Assembly: GCA_003646045.1 (NCBI GenBank)
Contig: QNDV01000184.1
Location: 1-5,593, forward strand
Reading direction: 5' to 3'
From: a bacterium
GTDB taxonomy: Bacteria > Krumholzibacteriota > Krumholzibacteria > LZORAL124-64-63
DNA length: 5,593 bases
Shown piece by piece: positions 1 to 5,593 of this stretch. Under the pieces are notes generated by a model that did no database searches, was not told the origin of the DNA, and saw only the letters and a list, made by a program, of their open reading frames with translations. Position 1 is the stretch's first letter. Each line of letters begins with the position of its first letter. The translations under genes and the position numbers were made by a program.

Positions 1-2
1 CC

Positions 3-2327
3 GCCGGCGGATTGAGTCTGGTGCCCGGGTCGGAACAGCCGCGACCCGGCGAGGTGGCGTTGTTGGTGGCCCGCAATCTGCTCCGTCTGGATCGCCACGA
101 TGAATTCACCGAACTCCAGGATGAAGTGGTCACCCGCGGTATCGGCTCCGGGATCTGGTCGGAGCTGGAGGCCGTACGCCTGGCCTTTGCCTGCAAGCAC
201 GGCGAGTATGCCCGGGTCGTGCACGAGACCACGCTTTTCATAGACAACCACCGCGATGAATTGCCTCCGGTAATTTCCGACTACCTCTACCAGCGCGGCC
301 TGGCCCATACGCACCTGGGCAACCCGGTGCCGGCCCGGGAGGATACCGAGGCTGCCCATGCCCTGTTCCGGCTGCTGGGCCGTGACGGCGAGTGCGGTCG
401 CTCGGCCAACCTGCTGGGGATCCTCCATCTCAAGGGGGCCCGGTTCGCCGAGGCGGAGCGCTGGTTCCGCTTGGCGCTTGATCGGCACACGGTCCTGGGC
501 GCCCAGCGCAATGCCGGGGGCAATCGGCTGAATATCGCCATCACCCTCTACAAGCGGGGACGCCCCGGTGCCGCCCTCAACGAACTAGCCGCAGCCAGGC
601 GACTGTTGTCCGGAGCCGGCGCGGCGGTACCCCTGTGCCGTGCTGCGTTGGCCACGGGACATGCCCAGCTGCTCAAGGGAGATCCCGCCACGGCGACGGT
701 CACCCTGCTGACGGCCTATGAGGATGCTTCCCGTCTGCGTCTGGCCAGGGAAGAGGCCCTGGCCCTGGAATTCCTGGGTGACGCCCAGGCGGCATCCGGC
801 CGACACGCCAAGGCTAGACGCTACTACAGCCGGTCCCTGGCCGTGGCCCGGACCGTGGCCCCCGAGGGTGATGTGGTCATGGAGGTCCTGCGACGCCAGG
901 GCGCCAGCCTGTCCGCCCAGGGGCGACAGGCCGAGGCCGTGCCGGTGCTGAGCAGGGCCCTGGGACTGGCCCGCCGTCTGTCCGACAGATTCGAAGAGGG
1001 TGCCACGCGTCGCGTCCTGGCGGAGACCCTGCTGGGTCTGGGTGACCTCGAGGCAGCGGCTGCGGCCGCGGAACAGGCAGCGCGGGTTCTTGAAGACATC
1101 GATGCCGGTCTGGAACTGGCATCGGCACGTCGTTGCCAGGCACGGATCGGTTTGGCACAACTGGAGTCGGGCAACGAACCGGACCGCGAAGCGACCCTCG
1201 AGCGGGCGTGGCGTCACGCCCTGTCCGCCCTCGACCACAACCTGCGAGGGGAAGTGGAAGGGAAGATCCGTGCGTCCCGCGACCTTCTGGCAGAGGTTTC
1301 CCGGCACCGCACCGATGGTCCCGTCGAGACCCTGGCCGAGGCGCCATCCGCACGGCGCGGGAAGCCCGAACACGTGATCGTCCATGCTTCACCAGTGCTG
1401 CGGGATGCCATCCAGTTGTGCGACGCGTTTGCCGACTCCGAGGAGCCGGTTCTCATCACCGGGCCCACGGGTACGGGCAAGGAACTCTTCGCGCGGCGTC
1501 TGCATACCCGCAGCCCGCGTCACGGCAGTGAGCTGGTTTGTGTCAACGTTTCAGCCATTCCCCCGGGGCTTTTTGCGCGGGAGTTCTTTGGTCACGTACG
1601 CGGAGCCTACAGCGGCGCCGCTACCGGTGGCCGGGGTTTTGCCGAGCGTGCCGATGGCGGCACCCTCTTCCTGGACGAGATCGGCGATCTGCCCCTGGAA
1701 CTCCAACCGCAACTGTTGCGCCTGCTCCAGGATGGATCCTACCAGGCTATTGGTGACCCCGCCGAGCGCCGGGTTGACCTGCGCCTGGTGGCTGCCACGA
1801 ATACGGATCTGGATGCCCTGGTGGCTGCCGGACGTTTCCGGGCCGACCTCTACTACCGGCTGAAGATTCTCGAACTGCGTTTGCCGCCCCTGCGCGAGCG
1901 GGTAGTGGACGTGGTACCGCTGCTGCAACACTTCCTGACAGAGGCCGCGGGACGACCGGTGCGGCCGTCGGATTATTTTGCCGCCGGCAGTCTCGAACTC
2001 ATGGAACGTTACGAATGGCCCGGCAACGCTCGCGAAGTGGCCATGGTGGCGCGGCAGGCCCATGTACAACTCACGGCCCGGGGCGAGGTGCGAGTGGAGG
2101 TCAGTGCCCCCGGTGGCGAAGCCCTCGCTTTAACCGGACCGTCCTCGGATTGTGGATCCGGGCTGCCTGTACTGGTCCGGGGCGTCGGCGGCCGGGGATC
2201 CATTCTCATGGCTCTGGCCGAGGCCGGTGGTAATCGCGCAGAAGCGGCCCGCTTGTTGGGAGTCAGTCGCAGCACCCTTTACCGTCGCCTCGAGCAGCTG
2301 GGTATAGGTATCAAGGCCACCATTTGA
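3..2327 (+). CDS. Sigma-54-dependent transcriptional activator with N-terminal TPR-like region (5' end open)
   Basis: This is a bacterial enhancer-binding protein: a cytoplasmic AAA+ ATPase that remodels sigma-54 RNA polymerase at -24/-12 promoters. Residues are counted from the TTG at 12. Residues about 20-435 are Ala/Leu/Arg-rich paired helices resembling TPR/MalT-type repeats, for example 250-280 (LEFLGDAQAASGRHAKARRYY) and 291-325. The AAA+ domain spans about 454-695. It has Walker A GPTGTGKE (484-491), the sigma-54 contact loop GAYSGA (531-536; consensus GAFTGA), Walker B GGTLFLDE (549-556), sensor I VAATN (593-597), an arginine-finger region FRADLYYR (609-616) and sensor II WPGNAREV (669-676). 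A Fis-type helix-turn-helix closes the protein (731-765, GNRAEAARLLGVSRSTLYRR). There is no receiver, GAF or PAS domain before the AAA+ module. The frame is open to the left edge and TTG 12 has no usefully spaced ribosome site, so the real start probably lies upstream and another domain could precede the repeats. The activator call is very secure; its signal is unknown. Confidence 0.95.
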   Translation, partial: AGGLSLVPGSEQPRPGEVALLVARNLLRLDRHDEFTELQDEVVTRGIGSGIWSELEAVRLAFACKHGEYARVVHETTLFIDNHRDELPPVISDYLYQRGLAHTHLGNPVPAREDTEAAHALFRLLGRDGECGRSANLLGILHLKGARFAEAERWFRLALDRHTVLGAQRNAGGNRLNIAITLYKRGRPGAALNELAAARRLLSGAGAAVPLCRAALATGHAQLLKGDPATATVTLLTAYEDASRLRLAREEALALEFLGDAQAASGRHAKARRYYSRSLAVARTVAPEGDVVMEVLRRQGASLSAQGRQAEAVPVLSRALGLARRLSDRFEEGATRRVLAETLLGLGDLEAAAAAAEQAARVLEDIDAGLELASARRCQARIGLAQLESGNEPDREATLERAWRHALSALDHNLRGEVEGKIRASRDLLAEVSRHRTDGPVETLAEAPSARRGKPEHVIVHASPVLRDAIQLCDAFADSEEPVLITGPTGTGKELFARRLHTRSPRHGSELVCVNVSAIPPGLFAREFFGHVRGAYSGAATGGRGFAERADGGTLFLDEIGDLPLELQPQLLRLLQDGSYQAIGDPAERRVDLRLVAATNTDLDALVAAGRFRADLYYRLKILELRLPPLRERVVDVVPLLQHFLTEAAGRPVRPSDYFAAGSLELMERYEWPGNAREVAMVARQAHVQLTARGEVRVEVSAPGGEALALTGPSSDCGSGLPVLVRGVGGRGSILMALAEAGGNRAEAARLLGVSRSTLYRRLEQLGIGIKATI

Positions 2328-2356
2328 GGCTTCCCCGCCTCGTGTACCACTGATGG

Positions 2357-2382
2357 AACCGCCGACCGACCGGTCGGCGGTT
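2357..2382 (+). terminator. Strong GC-rich hairpin, probable terminator of the activator gene
   Basis: A perfect 11-bp stem (left arm AACCGCCGACC at 2357-2367, right arm GGTCGGCGGTT at 2372-2382) closes over a 4-nt loop (GACC). It begins 30 nt after the activator stop codon. Two more G-C pairs (2355-2356 with 2384-2385) can form if one T is bulged. The downstream U-run is short (TTT, then CCGTTG), so this is a poor textbook intrinsic terminator. It may rely on stem strength alone or act as a 3'-end stabiliser. Its position between two same-strand genes suggests that the kinase gene has its own promoter. Confidence 0.65.
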
Positions 2383-2398
2383 TCCGTTGCTGCCGCGT

Positions 2399-2419
2399 AA
2401 TGGTGCAAATTGCACGATT
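2399..2419. promoter_or_regulatory. 21-bp near-perfect palindrome, candidate operator
   Basis: The site is centred on A2409 with 10-nt arms, of which 9 of 10 pairs are complementary; only G2402/G2416 mismatch. The core is GTGCAA-A-TTGCAC (2403-2415), extended outward by AAT/ATT flanks. It is AT-richer than its surroundings and sits just after the terminator hairpin, about 90 nt before the preferred kinase start. A one-base centre cannot form an RNA loop, so a dimeric DNA-binding protein is the natural reading. The binder is unknown. The Fis-type domain of the neighbouring activator is one candidate, but nothing in the sequence proves this. Confidence 0.5.
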
Positions 2420-2460
2420 GTTCCTCAAGATTCCCCATGGTGGACCGAAACAAGCCTGGA

Positions 2461-2480
2461 CGGCGGGAACCACCCCGCCG
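2461..2480 (+). other. Short GC hairpin in the kinase leader region
   Basis: A perfect 7-bp inverted repeat (CGGCGGG at 2461-2467, CCCGCCG at 2474-2480) surrounds a 6-nt loop. No U-run follows, so it is not a convincing terminator. If the kinase starts at 2509, this hairpin lies in the 5' untranslated leader, 15 nt before the Shine-Dalgarno sequence, where it could affect mRNA structure. Chance formation in GC-rich DNA is quite possible. Confidence 0.3.
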
Positions 2481-2495
2481 AACGGATTCACGGGT

Positions 2496-2501
2496 GGGGA
2501 G
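2496..2501 (+). promoter_or_regulatory. Shine-Dalgarno sequence that favours the kinase start at 2509
   Basis: GGGGAG lies 7 nt before the in-frame TTG at 2509. The other in-frame starts are weaker: TTG 2410 and ATG 2437 have no clear purine-rich site upstream, and ATG 2527 has none at good spacing. GTG 2515 could use AGG at 2503-2505. This site is the main sequence evidence for choosing 2509. Confidence 0.5.
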
Positions 2502-2508
2502 CAGGCTC

Positions 2509-4608
2509 TTGACGGTGCCGTCCATCATGGGTGTTGTGGTGGCTGATGTGACCATGCTGGTCGCAGGCGGCGTCGTGCTGGTTGTGTTGGCCGGCGGTGT
2601 TGTCCTGGCGCGGCAAGCCACGGGTCTCGCCGCCCTGCTGCGCGAGTTACTGAAAGAGCGCTCGGCAACTGTTCCGTCGGCCGGGAAACCGGCGGTAACG
2701 GTGTCGAGCACACTTCCCGAATTAAATGGCATGATGGCCAAGCTGGACAGCGCCCAGCGTCTCAATGCACGCCAGTTCCAGTTGCAGCGTTCCCAGTTCG
2801 AGCTCTTCAAGCGCATGCGGGGCGACCAGGACCCCCGCACCCTGGCCGCCTCGATCCTGGAATTCGTCGGCGACCACTACGAGGCGCCGGTGGGTGCCTT
2901 CTACCTGGCGCGTCCCGGACAAAGGCTGGAATTGGCGGCGAGTTTCGGTGCCGGGGAGGAAGACCTGCGCAGCGAGTTCCGCATGGGACAGGGGGTAGTG
3001 GGGCGTGCCGCCCTGCGCCGCCGCATCCTGGTCCTCAACGATCTCGAACCGGGTCACCTGAGGATGTCCACGGGCCTGGGAGCTTCCGCCCCGCGGGCCG
3101 TGATCGTGTCGCCGTTCCACTTTGCGGGACAGGTCAAGGGCGTGCTGGAACTGGGCGTATCGGGCAAGGTGGACGAAAAGGACCTGGACTTCCTGAAGCT
3201 CAGCGCCGAGAGCGTGGCCATGGCGCTGGATTCGGCTCGTTCGCGGGCCCGCGTACACCGCTTGCTCGAGGAGACGCGCCGCCAGGCAGCGGTCCTTTCC
3301 CAGCAACAGAAGGAACTGCAGGCAACCAACGATCAACTGGCCAGCTCGGACCAGTACAAGAGCGAATTCCTGGCCAACATGTCCCATGAACTGCGCACGC
3401 CCATCAACAGTATGCTCATCATGTCCCAGGTATTGGCGGAGAACCGCGACGGTCGCCTGGCCGGCAGCGAGATCGAGGCGGCCGAGACCATCAACCAGGC
3501 CGGTCATGAACTGCTGATAATCATCAACGACATCCTGGACATGTCCATGGTGGAATCCGGCAAGTTGGAATTGAACCCCGAGCCGGTGAGTCCCCGGGTG
3601 ATTGCGTCGGGGGTCGAGGACCTTCTGCGGCCCGTGGCCCTGGAGCGGCAACTGGATTTCAAGGTGGTCCATGCCGCCGGGATGCCGGACCGCATAGTCA
3701 CCGACCAGTTGCGGGTCAGCCAGATACTCAAGAACCTGTTGGGCAATGCCATCAAGTTCACCGAGTCCGGCTCGGTCACCCTGACCGTGGGACCGCCCGA
3801 CGCCACGATCGCGGCCCGGCTGGCCAGTTCGGTCGACGGCTGGCTGGCGTTTTCCGTGCGGGACACCGGCATCGGCATGGATACCGAGACCCGGGACCGG
3901 GTATTCGAGGTGTTCCAGCAGGGCGACGGCTCCATCGCGCGCCGATACGGCGGTTCGGGTCTGGGGTTGTCAATATCGCGCAGCCTGGCCGAGTTGCTGG
4001 GCGGCAGCATCCAACTCGTCAGCGAGAAAGGCAAGGGTAGTACCTTCACCCTGTGCCTGCCCTTGTCCGGCGCCAAGTTCGATCCCGCCGCAACGGTGCC
4101 GCCAATCGCGGCGACGGCGACGGCGACCGGGGACCAGCCACGGAACGCTGCCGCCGCAGTGGGTGCCGTCACGACCGACGAGCTGGCCACGCAGTGGCGC
4201 GGGGCCCTCACCGGACGTTGCATATTGCTGGCAGACAACGACATGCGAGCGGTCTATGCCATCAGCGATCTGCTCGACGCCATGGGAGCACGGGTGATCA
4301 TTGCCCGTTCGGCGACGGAGTGTACGGAGCAGGTACGCACGGTGTCGGAGATCGATGTGGTGCTGCTGAACCCTGCCTTGCGCGAGTCGGATGACGGTCC
4401 CTGCTGTGTGGAGGAGGCCCGGGCCGGGGGGCGGGGATTGAACGGTGTTCTGCTGTGCCGGGACCCGCAGGATATACCCTATGGCTACGAGTGGCCGGTA
4501 CTGACCAAGCCCGTCCGGCCGTCCCGTCTGGCCGAAGTCTGCCGGGCTGCAGCACCTCTGGAAACGGATGGAAGAAAATCGGCGTCAGCAGAGAAGTTGA
4601 CCGTATAG
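2509..4608 (+). CDS. Membrane-anchored GAF sensor histidine kinase with degenerate C-terminal receiver
   Basis: This is a hybrid-type histidine kinase of 699 residues from TTG 2509. It has one transmembrane segment (about 14-34, VTMLVAGGVVLVVLAGGVVLA), a helical linker, a GAF domain (about 108-245), a short coiled coil (about 250-285), HisKA with phosphoacceptor His293 (FLANMSHELRTP), and HATPase_c with N box NLLGNAIKF (Asn413), G1 DTGIGM (452-457) and G2 GGSGLGLS (481-488). An Ala/Thr-rich linker leads to a receiver-like domain (about 570-690). That domain is degenerate: the acidic pair is Asp576-Asn577, the phosphoacceptor position is Asn621 (DVVLLNPAL), the Thr/Ser switch position is Cys650, and only Lys667 (TKPV) is normal. 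There is no periplasmic domain, so sensing is probably cytoplasmic through GAF. The start is uncertain: ATG 2437 gives 723 residues and ATG 2527 gives 693. Starting at 2437 adds an Arg-rich tail that a single-segment, kinase-inside topology would place outside, against the positive-inside rule. The second kinase gene follows after 43 nt, probably in the same operon. Confidence 0.93.
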   Translation: MTVPSIMGVVVADVTMLVAGGVVLVVLAGGVVLARQATGLAALLRELLKERSATVPSAGKPAVTVSSTLPELNGMMAKLDSAQRLNARQFQLQRSQFELFKRMRGDQDPRTLAASILEFVGDHYEAPVGAFYLARPGQRLELAASFGAGEEDLRSEFRMGQGVVGRAALRRRILVLNDLEPGHLRMSTGLGASAPRAVIVSPFHFAGQVKGVLELGVSGKVDEKDLDFLKLSAESVAMALDSARSRARVHRLLEETRRQAAVLSQQQKELQATNDQLASSDQYKSEFLANMSHELRTPINSMLIMSQVLAENRDGRLAGSEIEAAETINQAGHELLIIINDILDMSMVESGKLELNPEPVSPRVIASGVEDLLRPVALERQLDFKVVHAAGMPDRIVTDQLRVSQILKNLLGNAIKFTESGSVTLTVGPPDATIAARLASSVDGWLAFSVRDTGIGMDTETRDRVFEVFQQGDGSIARRYGGSGLGLSISRSLAELLGGSIQLVSEKGKGSTFTLCLPLSGAKFDPAATVPPIAATATATGDQPRNAAAAVGAVTTDELATQWRGALTGRCILLADNDMRAVYAISDLLDAMGARVIIARSATECTEQVRTVSEIDVVLLNPALRESDDGPCCVEEARAGGRGLNGVLLCRDPQDIPYGYEWPVLTKPVRPSRLAEVCRAAAPLETDGRKSASAEKLTV

Positions 4609-4616
4609 CGGTGGTG

Positions 4617-4635
4617 CGTCGGCCGTGGGCCGGCG
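4617..4635 (+). other. Intercistronic hairpin abutting the ribosome site of the second kinase
   Basis: An 8-bp stem including one T-G wobble (4617-4624 with 4628-4635) closes over the loop GTG. Its right arm ends on the first G of the purine-rich ribosome site at 4635-4642. No U-run follows. It could tune translation or mRNA stability between the two kinase cistrons, or it may simply reflect high GC content. Confidence 0.3.
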
Positions 4636-4642
4636 GGAAGGA
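4635..4642 (+). promoter_or_regulatory. Ribosome binding site deciding the GTG start at 4652
   Basis: GGGAAGGA ends 9 nt before GTG 4652. The frame is closed upstream by TGA at 4598-4600, and the receiver domain begins right after the GTG (first beta strand at residues 7-12). An in-frame GTG at 4625 is the only upstream rival seen; it lies in the hairpin loop and has no comparable site. Confidence 0.75.
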
Positions 4643-4651
4643 CACGACGAC

Positions 4652-5593
4652 GTGACGAACACGGACAAACTCTCGATTCTGGTAGTCGACGACCGGCCGG
4701 AGAACCTTTCGTCCATGCGGCACCTGCTGCAACAGCCGGGTCTGGAGATCATCACCGCCGGCTCGGGCAACGAGGCCCTGGCTCTCATGCTCGAGGCCGA
4801 CCTGGCCCTGGTCCTGCTCGACGTGCAGATGCCCGAGATGAACGGCTTCGAAGTGGCCGAGTTGATGCGCCGCAACGAACGTACCCGCCACGTGCCCATC
4901 ATCTTCGTCACCGCCATCAACAAGGAGCGGCGCCAGGTATTCACCGGCTACGAAGCCGGTGCCGTGGACTACCTGTTCAAGCCCGTGGACCCCTTCGTGA
5001 TCCGCTCCAAGGTCGCCGTCTTCCTGGAGATGAAGCGTTCACAACTGGCGCGCGAACGCCTGGTCCGGGAGCTCAACGGAGCCTACAACCGGTTGCAGGA
5101 ATTGAGTGACCGCAAGAGCGATTTCCTGTCTGCCGCCTCACACGAACTGCGCTCGCCGCTGACGGTGATCAAGGAATACTGCGGTCTGGTCCATGACGGC
5201 GTGGTGGGGGAACCCAATCCGGATCAGAAGCACTGCATGCATGTGGCTTTACGCAACTGCAACCGCCTGGCCGGGCTGGTGGACAACCTGCTGGATCTCA
5301 ATGCCATCGAGACCGGACACATGATCTGCGACCGGGACGAACTGGACCTGCCGGAACTCCTGGAGACCTGCCGGGAGGATTTCAGCGAGACCTGCGCGGC
5401 GGCGGGACAGAAACTGGAACTCGAGGTGGTCGCCGGCCTGCCGACCGTGCTGGCGGATCCGGCCCAGGTGACCCAGGTGCTGGTCAACCTGCTTGGCAAT
5501 GCCCACAAGTTCACACCAGACGGCGGTACCATCCGGTTATCGGCCCATGCCGAGGGCGAGGCTGTTCGTATCGAAGTGACGGATTCTGGCCCC
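4652..5593 (+). CDS. Receiver-histidine kinase fusion protein (3' end cut by window)
   Basis: This is a cytoplasmic two-component protein with a receiver at the N terminus joined to a kinase; 314 codons are visible. The receiver (about 7-125) is complete: acidic pair Asp13-Asp14 (ILVVDDRPENL), phosphoacceptor Asp57 (VLLDVQMPEMNG), switch Thr87 (IIFVTA) and Lys110 (YLFKPVDP). A helical, coiled-coil-like linker (126-155) leads to HisKA with phosphoacceptor His164 (FLSAASHELRSPL). HATPase_c follows, with its N box at NLLGNAHKFTP (Asn283). The window ends inside the G1 box (DSGP, Asp311), so the ATP lid, G2 box and any further domains are not visible. No signal peptide or membrane segment is seen. 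Receivers of this subfamily commonly occur beside GAF-containing hybrid kinases with the FLANMSHELRTPINS-type H box, as found here immediately upstream. Inference: it accepts phosphate from the upstream kinase at Asp57, and this gates its own kinase activity. The receiver and kinase calls are secure; the partner and output are not known. Confidence 0.93.
   Translation, partial: MTNTDKLSILVVDDRPENLSSMRHLLQQPGLEIITAGSGNEALALMLEADLALVLLDVQMPEMNGFEVAELMRRNERTRHVPIIFVTAINKERRQVFTGYEAGAVDYLFKPVDPFVIRSKVAVFLEMKRSQLARERLVRELNGAYNRLQELSDRKSDFLSAASHELRSPLTVIKEYCGLVHDGVVGEPNPDQKHCMHVALRNCNRLAGLVDNLLDLNAIETGHMICDRDELDLPELLETCREDFSETCAAAGQKLELEVVAGLPTVLADPAQVTQVLVNLLGNAHKFTPDGGTIRLSAHAEGEAVRIEVTDSGP

Noticed and set aside
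585..1385. Antisense open frame (266 codons) opposite the TPR-like region
   Set aside because: The Gly/Gln-rich translation has no recognisable motif, and it is opposite a strongly supported coding region; it is a compositional shadow.
2441..2455. Possible sigma-54 -24/-12 promoter (GG at 2442-2443, GC at 2454-2455 with correct spacing)
   Set aside because: Only the GG and GC plus a few bases match; the TT before GC is AA. One such GG-N10-GC match is expected by chance in a region of this size. A second, poorer GG-N10-GC at 2465-2478 lies in the hairpin.
2461..2480. Second intergenic hairpin considered as a terminator
   Set aside because: The stem is only 7 bp and no U-run follows, and it sits shortly before the kinase ribosome site, where termination would make little sense. 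It is kept only as a structural feature.
2722..3672. Long antisense open frame (316 codons) opposite the hybrid kinase
   Set aside because: It lies wholly within a gene with clear domain evidence. Its predicted protein (His/Gln/Leu-rich) shows no domain I recognise. Long antisense frames are expected in GC-rich genes with biased third positions.
4111..4128. Hexanucleotide tandem repeat (GCGACG, about three copies)
   Set aside because: It encodes the Ala-Thr linker between HATPase_c and the pseudo-receiver. Three short copies in a flexible linker are ordinary and probably not a phase-variable tract, because a 6-nt unit would keep the frame.
4298..4891. Antisense open frame spanning the junction of the two kinase genes
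   Set aside because: It overlaps the pseudo-receiver and the intact receiver, both well supported on the plus strand. The translation is low in complexity with no domain.
5177..5405. Cysteine-rich stretch in the second kinase (Cys 177, 195, 203, 226, 240, 248) as a metal site
   Set aside because: The spacing does not form a CxxC or other known metal-binding pattern, and the residues are scattered through HisKA helices and the start of HATPase_c.

Overview
This window shows three consecutive plus-strand regulatory genes. All are signal-transduction proteins and two are cut by the window edges. The DNA is GC-rich by eye (roughly mid-60s percent, not counted), with strong G/C preference at third codon positions and GTG/TTG starts. 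This suggests a high-GC Gram-negative-type bacterium that uses sigma-54. The sequence does not settle the phylum; Deltaproteobacteria-like groups, Krumholzibacteria/FCB-type lineages and others are all possible.

Layout. (1) Positions 3-2327 hold a sigma-54-dependent transcription activator, open at the left edge. A long N-terminal tetratricopeptide-type helical-repeat region replaces the usual receiver or GAF sensor. It is followed by a complete AAA+ domain and a Fis-type helix-turn-helix. (2) Positions 2328-2508 are an intergenic region. It contains a strong hairpin likely to end transcription of gene 1, a 21-bp near-perfect palindrome that looks like an operator, a second small hairpin, and a Shine-Dalgarno sequence. 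(3) Positions 2509-4608 encode a membrane-anchored histidine kinase: one transmembrane segment, coiled coil, GAF, HisKA, HATPase_c. It ends in a degenerate receiver domain whose phosphoacceptor Asp is Asn. (4) After 43 nt comes a second kinase, with an intact N-terminal receiver fused to HisKA-HATPase_c. It starts at GTG 4652 and runs off the right edge.

How they may work together (inference): the two kinases look like one transcription unit. The first has a good catalytic core but a receiver that probably cannot be phosphorylated, so the intact receiver of the second protein (Asp57) is a natural phosphoryl target. The second kinase would then be a receiver-gated kinase passing the signal on. 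The adjacent sigma-54 activator has no receiver, so any link to the kinases would have to be transcriptional, through protein contacts with its repeat region, or through a domain upstream of the window. No mobile elements, RNA genes or CRISPR arrays were seen.
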